In this document: one piece after another, positions 1-5,854 of the stretch
Numbering within the stretch: position 1 is the first letter of the stretch
Layout: each line of letters opens with the position of its first letter
Assembly: GCA_023396345.1 (NCBI GenBank)
Contig: JAEWWO010000353.1
Location: forward strand, 1 to 15,062
Length of the DNA: 15,062 nucleotides
DNA from: Bacteroidota bacterium
GTDB taxonomy: Bacteria; Bacteroidota; Bacteroidia; Chitinophagales; Chitinophagaceae
Direction: 5' to 3'
Program-made: the position numbers and the translations under genes
Notes under the pieces: model-generated
What the model saw: the letters and a program-made list of their open reading frames with translations, nothing else
The model's database searches: none
What the model was told of the DNA's origin: nothing

Positions 1-97
1 GTCCTACAATTAATCAACAATTGATTTTTGTATATCAATTAGTTTTTACTTTGTAAAATAGCTTAGGATAATTGTGTTATTATAAAGAATTTTAATT

Positions 98-1084
98 ATG
101 GCTGATGTAAAAATACAGACTGAAAAATCTAAAAATATTCAGGCTTCTTTGCTCACGCTGTTTACATGTGCGGCAATAGGCTTGTTCTTTTTCTTTACCC
201 ACTGGACATTGCAGCCCTCACCTCCGCCGGTTTTAGATTCGGGTATTGAGGTTAATTTAGGCTATGGCGATGAAGGCTTCGGAGATATAGCTCCATTGGT
301 GCCGGGCGATCCTGCACCTGATATAATGGCTTCTGCCGAAGAAAGTGCAGCTCCCATGATGGAAGAAGAAGCAATGGAAACGGCTAACAGAAGCAACAAC
401 ATTGCATCAGAAGAAGTAGCGGTACACAAAGAAGTGGTTAGAAATGAAGAGAAAAATGTTCCGGTCATCAAAACTACTTCCAAGCCTAAAAGCACAACAA
501 GACCTGCAAAAGCAGTTGAAAAGTTAACGGCTACAGAAGCTCCCAAAAAGAAAACTACTACAGCCGCCAGAACTACAGCTACAACCACACCCAGAACAGC
601 AACAAGAACTGCATCAGGTAGCGGTACCAGCAGAACTGCACAGCCTAAAGCGGTGTATCGTGGTGGTACAGGTACGGGTGGTAATCGTGCCGACAGTTAC
701 AATGGCGTCACCAGTCAGGGTATAGCAGGAGGTCGCGGAGATCAGGGCAGGGCAAACGGAAATCTTACTTCGGACAGCTACAGAGGAAACGGAGGAACGG
801 GAACATCGGGCGTAAGCATAAGAGAAGGTTTATCCGGCAGACGCATAGTGGCTTATCCTTCCCTTTCAGACAAATTTGATCAGAATGCCAGAGTTGCCGT
901 AAAGATTGTAGTTGACGCAGCAGGAAATGTTACCAGCGCATCCATCAATCCGAAAGGAACTACCACAACTAGCTCAAATATCAGAAATATTGCTGTAAGA
1001 AAAGCAAAGCAATTAAGACTAAGCAAAAGCACTGCAAAAGTGCAGACAGGTACTATTCTTTTTAATTTTAGATTGAAAGCGTAA
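98..1084 (+). CDS. TonB-like energy transducer protein
   Basis: A 328-residue inner-membrane-anchored protein of TonB architecture. Residues 1-15 are a short charged cytoplasmic tail. Residues 16-36 form one hydrophobic membrane segment, followed by a PSPPP motif (41-45). Residues 80-120 are acidic. Residues 124-182 are a Thr/Ala/Lys/Arg low-complexity linker and 187-240 a Gly/Asn/Ser-rich stretch. Residues 248-328 resemble a TonB C-terminal domain (RRIVAYPSLSDKF, then VAVKIVVDAAGNV and a final FNFRLKA strand). TonB proteins span the periplasm and pass proton-motive energy from ExbB/ExbD to outer-membrane receptors. In Bacteroidetes such proteins often follow exbB/exbD; the region upstream lies outside the window, so this cannot be checked. 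The linker is long and compositionally biased, and the C-terminal domain is divergent, so the exact partner is unknown. ATG at 98 is supported by the membrane segment starting soon after it. Confidence 0.72.
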   Translation: MADVKIQTEKSKNIQASLLTLFTCAAIGLFFFFTHWTLQPSPPPVLDSGIEVNLGYGDEGFGDIAPLVPGDPAPDIMASAEESAAPMMEEEAMETANRSNNIASEEVAVHKEVVRNEEKNVPVIKTTSKPKSTTRPAKAVEKLTATEAPKKKTTTAARTTATTTPRTATRTASGSGTSRTAQPKAVYRGGTGTGGNRADSYNGVTSQGIAGGRGDQGRANGNLTSDSYRGNGGTGTSGVSIREGLSGRRIVAYPSLSDKFDQNARVAVKIVVDAAGNVTSASINPKGTTTTSSNIRNIAVRKAKQLRLSKSTAKVQTGTILFNFRLKA

Positions 1085-1099
1085 AATATCTTTTCTTTG
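1073..1099 (+). promoter_or_regulatory. Weak candidate promoter for ccmB
   Basis: A TTG at 1073-1075 (inside the end of the TonB-like gene) lies 16 nt before TTTCTTTG at 1092-1099, which matches the Bacteroidetes -7 consensus TAnnTTTG except at the second base. Spacing is slightly short. It could give ccmB its own transcript, but co-transcription with the upstream gene is equally possible. Confidence 0.3.
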
Positions 1100-1124
1100 C
1101 ATCAGTAAACTGAAGCAGAAAAAA

Positions 1125-1781
1125 TTGGCAACGCATCCTATCATTACATTAATCAAAAAAGATTTATTACTGGAGCTACGTCAGCAATACACATTGTATG
1201 GTGTATTACTTTATGTAGCTTCCACAATTTTTATTGTGTACATCACCATGGGACAACCCGATGAAACGGTGTGGAATGCCATGTTCTGGGTGGTGCAGTT
1301 GTTTGTTTGTGTGAATGCTGTTGCTAAAAGTTTTTTGCAGGAAAGCAAAGGAAGAATGCTGTATTTTTATTCTGTTACGGGTCCGGTAAATTTTGTACTG
1401 GCTAAGCTCATCTTTAATGTGTTGCTTATGTTGGTAATGGCCGGTATCAGTCTTTTGCTGTTTGTTTTTTTGCTGGGTAATCCTTTGATTAATACTTCAG
1501 AATTTGTAGGTATTGCTTTTTTAGGTGCATTAGGATTAAGTTTAACCTTCACCTTTCTGGCAGCCATAGCGGCTAAGGCTCAGCAACAAGCTTCGTTGAT
1601 GGCAATAATGGGTTTCCCTTTAATTGTACCGCAGTTATTATTGCTGGGAAGAATTTCAAAAGTTGCTTTTTCTTCAGCCATTGTTACTGAGTTCAGAAAT
1701 ATGGTTGGAATGCTTGTATTGCTGGATATCCTTGTTGTTGCGCTGGCTGTTATCTTATTTCCTTTTTTGTGGAAAGATTGA
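1125..1781 (+). CDS. ccmB: Heme exporter / cytochrome c maturation permease CcmB
   Basis: A 218-residue polytopic membrane protein, the usual length for CcmB. It has about six hydrophobic segments (roughly residues 23-43, 52-68, 93-115, 126-150, 157-175, 193-214). The N-terminal LIKKDLLLELRQQY and the central FLQESKGRMLYFY...NFVLAKLIFN stretch are typical of the family, in which the ABC permease CcmB works with the ATPase CcmA and with CcmC in loading heme onto CcmE. The start is a TTG at 1125, placing the family-typical LIKKDLLLE about nine residues in; no ATG is available near it. It lies 40 nt after the TonB-like gene in the same direction. No ccmA, ccmC or ccmE is seen, so it is isolated within this window. 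Two strong hairpins follow its stop. Confidence 0.85.
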   Translation: MATHPIITLIKKDLLLELRQQYTLYGVLLYVASTIFIVYITMGQPDETVWNAMFWVVQLFVCVNAVAKSFLQESKGRMLYFYSVTGPVNFVLAKLIFNVLLMLVMAGISLLLFVFLLGNPLINTSEFVGIAFLGALGLSLTFTFLAAIAAKAQQQASLMAIMGFPLIVPQLLLLGRISKVAFSSAIVTEFRNMVGMLVLLDILVVALAVILFPFLWKD

Positions 1782-1804
1782 TTTATAAAGAATAAAATGA
1801 TTTT

Positions 1805-1828
1805 TTGCGAGGCGTCCTCGCCTCGCAA
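1805..1828. repeat. GC-rich perfect hairpin, first of a pair
   Basis: TTGCGAGGC (1805-1813) and GCCTCGCAA (1820-1828) form a perfect 9-bp stem around the 6-nt loop GTCCTC. The loop side repeats part of the stem (GAGG/CCTC), allowing an alternative fold. On the plus strand the T-run comes before the stem, and on the minus strand the stem is followed by A residues, so it is not a classical intrinsic terminator in either direction. It is much richer in G+C than its surroundings. It may block or stabilise the converging ccmB and tgt transcripts, or be a dispersed REP-like palindrome. Confidence 0.75.
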
Positions 1829-1852
1829 GTATATTCTATAGTTTCTGGATGT

Positions 1853-1882
1853 GTAAGAACGCGCCATCTGGCGCGTTCTTAC
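1853..1882. repeat. 13-bp perfect hairpin, second of a pair
   Basis: GTAAGAACGCGCC (1853-1865) and GGCGCGTTCTTAC (1870-1882) form a perfect 13-bp stem with the tetraloop ATCT. The right arm ends on the first base of the tgt stop codon (minus strand), so the hairpin sits immediately downstream of tgt. There is no U-tract on either strand. Together with the hairpin at 1805-1828 it fills the gap between the convergent ccmB and tgt genes. A bidirectional transcription barrier or mRNA 3'-end stabiliser, or a REP-type mobile palindrome, are the main options. Confidence 0.8.
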
Positions 1883-3021
1883 TATCTTCTTGTTTTTAGC
1901 ACAGGAATCATCTCGTTTTTCCAGTTGTTATAGTCTCCTGCAACTATATGTTTACGCGCTTCTGCAACAAGCCACAGATAGAAAGAAAGATTGTGCAGAG
2001 AGGCTAATTGTCCGCCCAGTAATTCTCCTGAAATAAACAGATGTCTTAAATAAGCTTTTGAATAATAATTGCTGATTTCATTTTCAAATCCATCATCAAT
2101 CACAGAAAAATCATTTGCCCATTTTTTATTTTTTATATTGATAACACCCTGCGTGGTAAACAGCATGCCGTTTCTGGCGTTGCGGGTAGGCATTACACAA
2201 TCAAACATATCTACTCCCAACGAAATGCATTCCAGTATATTCCACGGAGTTCCAACACCCATCAGATAGCGTGGCTTGTCCTGTGGCAAATGCTCGCAGC
2301 TAAGGGCTGTAAATTCGTACATCTTATCTTCCGGTTCTCCCACACTCAATCCGCCAATGGCATTGCCCACCGCGTTTTTAGAGGCGATATATTGTGCCGA
2401 TGCTGTACGCAAATCTTTGAAAGTGCTGCCCTGCAAAATAGGAAACAGGTTTTGTGTGTAGCCGTATTTGTCTTCTGTCTCGCTAAGGCGCGTAATGCAT
2501 CTGTCGAGCCAGCGATGTGTAAGTTCCATACTTTTTTTTGCATAAATATATTCGCAGCCTGCGGGCGGACATTCATCAAAAGCCATTATTATATCGGCAC
2601 CGATATTGCGTTGTATATCCATTACACCTTCTGGAGAAAACAGGTGTTTGCTGCCATCTATATGCGACTGAAACCAAACGCCTTCTTCTTTTATTTTTCT
2701 GTTATCTGCCAGAGAGAAAACCTGATAGCCTCCGCTATCGGTCAAAATCGGGCGATTCCATCCGTTGAATTTATGCAGTCCGCCAGCTTGTTGCAATATA
2801 TCTGTTCCCGGACGTAAATAAAGATGATAAGTATTGCCAAGAATAATTTGCGCCTGTACAATATTTTCCAGTTGTTGCTGATTAACAGCTTTTACGCTAC
2901 CTACAGTACCGACAGGCATAAAAATGGGTGTGTGTATTTCTCCGTGGTCGGTCGTTAGTTTTCCTGCTCTTGCAGAGCTGTTGCCGTCGGTTTGTTGTAA
3001 CTCAAATTGTAAAGCTGCCAT
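1882..3021 (-). CDS. tgt: tRNA-guanine transglycosylase
   Basis: A 379-residue cytoplasmic enzyme that exchanges guanine-34 for preQ1 in tRNAs with GUN anticodons, a late step of queuosine synthesis. Visible motifs: DSGGYQVFS (95-103, D95 general acid), the substrate pocket around MAFDECPP (146-153), GGLSVGEP (223-230) and the nucleophile motif DMFDCVMPTRNARNG (271-285), where D274 aligns with the family's catalytic Asp and TRNAR (279-283) with the wobble-recognition region. The C-terminal zinc site is degenerate: the three Cys ligands known from E. coli are F312, N314 and S317 here, while the fourth ligand, H343, is kept. From memory, Bacteroidetes Tgt proteins commonly show this loss. The ATG at 3021 lies about 16 nt after a good -7 box. 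queA, the next enzyme in the pathway, is nearby but transcribed separately. Confidence 0.97.
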   Translation of the reverse strand: MAALQFELQQTDGNSSARAGKLTTDHGEIHTPIFMPVGTVGSVKAVNQQQLENIVQAQIILGNTYHLYLRPGTDILQQAGGLHKFNGWNRPILTDSGGYQVFSLADNRKIKEEGVWFQSHIDGSKHLFSPEGVMDIQRNIGADIIMAFDECPPAGCEYIYAKKSMELTHRWLDRCITRLSETEDKYGYTQNLFPILQGSTFKDLRTASAQYIASKNAVGNAIGGLSVGEPEDKMYEFTALSCEHLPQDKPRYLMGVGTPWNILECISLGVDMFDCVMPTRNARNGMLFTTQGVINIKNKKWANDFSVIDDGFENEISNYYSKAYLRHLFISGELLGGQLASLHNLSFYLWLVAEARKHIVAGDYNNWKNEMIPVLKTRR

Positions 3022-3037
3022 TCAAAAATATTTTTTG

Positions 3038-3045
3038 CAAATTTA
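3038..3045 (-). promoter_or_regulatory. tgt promoter -7 element
   Basis: On the minus strand this reads TAAATTTG, a perfect match to the Bacteroidetes sigma-A -7 consensus TAnnTTTG. It lies 16 nt before the tgt ATG, implying a very short leader of about 10 nt. No clear -33 TTTG was found at the expected spacing. Confidence 0.6.
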
Positions 3046-3247
3046 AATCATTAAAAAGAATTTAATAAGTAAGGCTATATTGATATTGCTGAGTTTGAAA
3101 TTGTTTTTAATATTTATATGCATTCTGAAGTCTAGAAAATATGTATTAAAAATGAACAAGCACGGCGTTACATACAATACTGTTGAAAAGATGCTGCATG
3201 GATCTGTAAATGGAATAATGGTAACGCACTATTTAACGGTCTTCTAC

Positions 3248-3276
3248 AAAAAATGTGCGTGAAATAATCACACACA
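3248..3276 (-). terminator. Intrinsic terminator of nfu
   Basis: Read on the minus strand, TGTGTGTGA (3276-3268) pairs with TCACGCACA (3262-3254) through 9 bp including one G-U wobble, around the 5-nt loop TTATT, and is followed directly by TTTTTT. This is a textbook rho-independent terminator, 30 nt past the nfu stop. It separates nfu from tgt transcriptionally. Confidence 0.85.
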
Positions 3277-3305
3277 TTTAAAAGATTTTGTTTATATATT
3301 TTCTC

Positions 3306-3905
3306 CTATTCAGCGTCGGCAACAACTTCTTTTACTTCCGGTATCATGCGTTTCATCATGCCTTCAATACCTGCTTTTAGCGTAATCATTGAAGAGGGAC
3401 ATCCGCTGCAACTGCCTTGAAGCGCAAGGTTCACAATACCATCGTTATAACTTTTAAACTGTATAGCTCCGCCATCCATCTCTACAGCAGGGCGTACATA
3501 ATTGTCCAGCATTTCTTTTATTCTTTTTACCACATCGTCGTCATCAGCAGATACATCATTAGTAGATTCTACTTTCAGCTTTGCGGCTTCTTCTTCATTT
3601 ACAATAACTCCGCCGTTTTCGATATATTCTTTCAAAAATTGTTTCACGGTAGGAATAACATCTTGCCAATCAACAGAAACATCACTTTTGGTAAGCGTAA
3701 TAAAATTAGAAGCAATAAATACACCTTTTATAAAAGGAAAACTAAATAATTCTTTCGCCAAAGGAGAAGGCCCCGCACTGTTTTCGTCAGCAATATCAAG
3801 GCTTTTGCCGGGATACAACAATTTGTTGGCAACAAACTTCATTGTTTCGGGGTTGGGAGTCATTTCAGTATATATACTAATAACGGGATTTCCGGTCTTA
3901 ATCAT
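3306..3905 (-). CDS. NifU/Nfu-family iron-sulfur cluster scaffold/carrier protein
   Basis: A 199-residue two-domain protein. Residues 9-95 match the Nfu N-terminal domain (IYTEMTPNPETMKFVANK near the start, then SPLAKELFSFPFIKGVFI), and residues 124-195 the NifU C-terminal domain, with DNYVRPAVEMDGGAI (134-148) and the cluster-binding CxxC in GSCSGCPSS (C166, C169). An acidic linker (113-125, including DDDD) joins them. The family assembles or carries [4Fe-4S] clusters to target enzymes through a dimer bridged by the CxxC cysteines; it acts in the cytoplasm. The gene is monocistronic by its own promoter and terminator, and divergent from queA. No isc or suf genes are present here. The identity of the family is clear; which client enzymes it serves cannot be read from the sequence. 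Confidence 0.93.
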   Translation of the reverse strand: MIKTGNPVISIYTEMTPNPETMKFVANKLLYPGKSLDIADENSAGPSPLAKELFSFPFIKGVFIASNFITLTKSDVSVDWQDVIPTVKQFLKEYIENGGVIVNEEEAAKLKVESTNDVSADDDDVVKRIKEMLDNYVRPAVEMDGGAIQFKSYNDGIVNLALQGSCSGCPSSMITLKAGIEGMMKRMIPEVKEVVADAE

Positions 3906-3926
3906 AAGTAGTTAATTTCTTTAGGG

Positions 3927-3934
3927 CAAAGATA
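3927..3934 (-). promoter_or_regulatory. nfu promoter -7 element
   Basis: On the minus strand this reads TATCTTTG, a perfect TAnnTTTG match, 21 nt before the nfu ATG at 3905. Its centre (3930.5) lies 21 bp from the centre of the palindrome at 3945-3958. Confidence 0.6.
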
Positions 3935-3944
3935 AAAAATACAC

Positions 3945-3958
3945 CTCAATAAATTGAG
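3945..3958. promoter_or_regulatory. Palindrome between divergent nfu and queA promoters
   Basis: CTCAAT and ATTGAG form a perfect 6-bp inverted repeat with an AA spacer. It lies exactly midway between the two -7 boxes (21 bp centre to centre on each side), at about position -30 for both genes. It could be an operator shared by both promoters. Its AT-richness makes chance a fair alternative. Confidence 0.35.
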
Positions 3959-3968
3959 TAAAGGATTA

Positions 3969-3976
3969 TAAATTTG
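3969..3976 (+). promoter_or_regulatory. queA promoter -7 element
   Basis: TAAATTTG, a perfect match to TAnnTTTG, ends 23 nt before the queA ATG at 4000. It is the mirror partner of the nfu -7 box around the palindrome at 3945-3958. No -33 TTTG is seen at the usual spacing. Confidence 0.6.
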
Positions 3977-3999
3977 TAATTTATATGTAATATTTAAAC

Positions 4000-5211
4000 A
4001 TGAGCCAGAACCCGCGAAATATAAAGATTCAGGACTATACTTACACATTGCCGGATGAAAAAATAGCAAGATTTCCTCTGCCCGAAAGAGATCAGAGTAA
4101 ACTGCTTGTGTATAAAAAAGGAGAAGTTCATCAAACGGTGTATGCGGCGTTGTATAAAGAACTTCCGGCAGACACCATGCTTGTATTTAACAATACAAAA
4201 GTTGTGGAAGCAAGATTGTATTTTGAGAAAAATACCGGAAGCAAAATAGAAATATTTTGTTTGGAGCCGGCTGAAACCTACGCAGATATTACTTCTGCCA
4301 TGTTGCAACGGCAAAAGGTTTTATGGAAATGTCTGGTAGGAGGTGCAAAAAAATGGAAAGAAGATGCTTTGCAGAAAACAATAGATTCTCCTCAAGGCAA
4401 AATAGTTATTGAGGCAAGAAAGGCAGAGAAAAAAAATGATTATTTTCTTATAGAGTTTTCCTGGAACAATGATTTTACTTTTGCAGAAATACTGCATTTG
4501 CTGGGCGAAATTCCTTTACCTCCATATCTCAACAGAAAAAGCGAAGCGTCCGATAAAGAGCGCTATCAGACAGTTTACGCCACTTTTGATGGTTCTGTGG
4601 CTGCGCCGACGGCAGGCTTGCATTTTACAGAAACATTAATGCAAAACCTTTCTTCAAAAAATATAGAACAACATTATCTCACATTGCATGTAGGTGCAGG
4701 TACTTTTAAACCTGTAAAAGCAGATACAATGCAGCAACACGAAATGCATGCTGAGTTTTTTGAGGTAGATAAAAATTTACTCGAAAAAATAATCATCAGA
4801 AAAAATAAAATAATTGCTGTAGGTACAACTTCATTGCGCACATTGGAAAGTTTGTACTGGATGGGCGTGAAACTATTGTGTGATAAAGGTTTTGGAGATT
4901 TACTACAATGGGAATGTTATGAATTGCCTCAGGAATACAGCTTGGGCGAAGCAATACAAGCTTTGCTGGAATACATGAATGGAAAGAATATTGAGAAGTT
5001 GTATGCAAAAACACAAATAATTATCGCGCCCGGATATCAGTTGAAAGTTGCTGACGGATTGATTACAAACTTTCATCAGCCTAACTCTACACTATTGTTG
5101 CTGGTAGCCGCGGTAGTAGGAGTGGACTGGAAAAAAGTGTATGACTATGCTTTGCAAAATAATTTTCGTTTTTTGAGTTACGGAGACGGAAGTTTGTTGT
5201 GGAAACAATAA
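4000..5211 (+). CDS. queA: S-adenosylmethionine:tRNA ribosyltransferase-isomerase
   Basis: A 403-residue cytoplasmic enzyme that moves the ribosyl part of S-adenosylmethionine onto preQ1 in tRNA to give epoxyqueuosine, the step after Tgt. Family motifs in order: YTLPDEKIARFPLPERDQSKLLV (14-37), FNNTKVVEARL (63-73), GEIPLPPYL (169-177), RYQTVYA (188-194), GSVAAPTAGLHFT (198-210), LHVGAGTFKPV (229-239), GTTSLRTLES (275-284), TNFHQPNSTLLLLVAA (356-371) and a C-terminal FLSYGDGSLL (391-400). The last motif usually reads YGDAM, so GSL is a variation. The protein is about 50 residues longer than E. coli QueA; part of the extra length lies at about 286-335, between the GTTS motif and the TNFH motif, as I recall for Bacteroidetes homologues. 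Start: ATG at 4000 with a -7 box 23 nt upstream. No ribosome-binding GGAGG is visible. Confidence 0.96.
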   Translation: MSQNPRNIKIQDYTYTLPDEKIARFPLPERDQSKLLVYKKGEVHQTVYAALYKELPADTMLVFNNTKVVEARLYFEKNTGSKIEIFCLEPAETYADITSAMLQRQKVLWKCLVGGAKKWKEDALQKTIDSPQGKIVIEARKAEKKNDYFLIEFSWNNDFTFAEILHLLGEIPLPPYLNRKSEASDKERYQTVYATFDGSVAAPTAGLHFTETLMQNLSSKNIEQHYLTLHVGAGTFKPVKADTMQQHEMHAEFFEVDKNLLEKIIIRKNKIIAVGTTSLRTLESLYWMGVKLLCDKGFGDLLQWECYELPQEYSLGEAIQALLEYMNGKNIEKLYAKTQIIIAPGYQLKVADGLITNFHQPNSTLLLLVAAVVGVDWKKVYDYALQNNFRFLSYGDGSLLWKQ

Positions 5212-5240
5212 ATTTATCATTATCTAAACAAATAAAAACT

Positions 5241-5248
5241 TAGATTTG
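5241..5248 (+). promoter_or_regulatory. tpx promoter -7 element
   Basis: TAGATTTG matches TAnnTTTG and lies 34 nt before the tpx ATG at 5283, giving an inferred leader of about 28 nt. It indicates that tpx is transcribed separately from queA, 71 nt upstream. No -33 box is evident. Confidence 0.55.
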
Positions 5249-5282
5249 AGATTCATTTTAAAAACTATTAAAACTAAATATT

Positions 5283-5780
5283 ATGGCACAGGTAACATTT
5301 AAAGGAAATGCAGTAAATACTTCAGGTAATCTTCCGGGTGTGGGAGATAACGCTCCGGATGTAACGCTCACGGATGTTGATCTTCAGGATAAAAAACTAA
5401 GTGATTATAAAGGTAAAAAGGTTGTATTAAATATTTTTCCGAGTATCAACACCGGTGTATGTGCAACTTCTGTAAGAAAGTTTAATGAAAAAGCTTCTGC
5501 TCTCGATGGAGCTGTTGTGCTTTGTGTGTCAAAAGATTTGCCCTTTGCACAATCCAACTTCTGCGCAGCCGAAGGTTTAAAAAATGTTGTAATGCTGTCT
5601 GATTTCAGAAGTGATTTCGGAAAAGAATATGGTGTTGAAATTACAGACGGTCCGATGAAAGGCTTACTCAGCCGTGCAATTGTTGTGGTTGATGAAGAAG
5701 GTAAAGTTGTGTACAACGAACAGGTTTCAGAGATTGCCAATGAGCCTGACTATGCAACAGCATTAGACCATCTGAAATAA
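5283..5780 (+). CDS. tpx: Thiol peroxidase (atypical 2-Cys peroxiredoxin)
   Basis: A 165-residue peroxiredoxin of the Tpx class that reduces hydrogen peroxide and alkyl hydroperoxides using thioredoxin. The peroxidatic cysteine C60 sits in PSINTGVCATSVRKFNE (53-69) and the resolving cysteine C94 in FAQSNFCAAEG (88-98), matching the C61/C95 pair of E. coli Tpx. R109 (SDFRSDF) and the GLLSRAIVVVDEEGKVVY stretch (127-144) are also typical. An additional C81 lies in VLCVSKDLPFAQ. Length equals the family norm. There is no signal peptide, so it acts in the cytoplasm. It has its own promoter box and an intrinsic terminator 20 nt past the stop, so it appears monocistronic. No OxyR-type site could be identified by eye. 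Confidence 0.96.
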   Translation: MAQVTFKGNAVNTSGNLPGVGDNAPDVTLTDVDLQDKKLSDYKGKKVVLNIFPSINTGVCATSVRKFNEKASALDGAVVLCVSKDLPFAQSNFCAAEGLKNVVMLSDFRSDFGKEYGVEITDGPMKGLLSRAIVVVDEEGKVVYNEQVSEIANEPDYATALDHLK

Positions 5781-5800
5781 ATTTATAAAATCAAATTATG

Positions 5801-5829
5801 AAAGAGACTATGCAAATGGTCTCTTTTTT
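5801..5829 (+). terminator. Intrinsic terminator of tpx
   Basis: AAAGAGAC (5801-5808) pairs perfectly with GTCTCTTT (5819-5826) around a 10-nt loop, and the T-run continues to 5829. It begins 20 nt past the tpx stop. The longest open frame of the next gene would start at 5798 and read through this hairpin, which argues strongly that the true start of that gene is further downstream. Confidence 0.8.
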
Positions 5830-5854
5830 ATTACTTTTATACAAAATACTGTTT

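Larger units (their letters stand above)
3022..3305. other. Intergenic region between tgt and nfu
   Basis: This 284-nt AT-rich gap holds the tgt -7 box at its left end and the nfu terminator (3248-3276) at its right end. In the middle, GCGTTAC near 3163 and GTAACGC near 3221 form a 7-bp inverted repeat about 50 nt apart, too weak to call a structured RNA. A 60-codon TTG-initiated open frame runs through it and ends inside the terminator stem; I do not regard it as a gene. Confidence 0.5.

Noticed and set aside
1..97. Promoter and operator before the TonB-like gene
   Set aside because: TTACTTTG (46-53) is one base off the -7 consensus, and TTGAT/ATCAA (21-38) is a very short inverted repeat; both are weak in such AT-rich sequence.
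262..588. 108-codon minus-strand frame inside the TonB-like gene
   Set aside because: Its Val/Ala/Leu-rich sequence is the complement of the Thr/Ala/Lys linker codons; no promoter or family similarity is seen.
1805..1882. Intrinsic terminators at the ccmB/tgt junction
   Set aside because: Both hairpins are strong but neither is followed by a T-run on the strand where it would have to act, so I list them as repeats.
2290..2817. 175-codon plus-strand frame opposite tgt
   Set aside because: It lies wholly within the well-supported tgt gene on the other strand, and its Cys/Phe-rich translation resembles no family.
3160..3230. Structured small RNA or riboswitch upstream of tgt
   Set aside because: Only a 7-bp inverted repeat with a loop of about 50 nt was found; it lies upstream of the tgt promoter box, and no preQ1 riboswitch features are evident.
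3080..3262. 60-codon plus-strand open frame between tgt and nfu
   Set aside because: It starts with TTG, has no ribosome-binding site or recognisable domain, and ends inside the nfu terminator stem. The N-terminal hydrophobic run is explained by AT-rich sequence.
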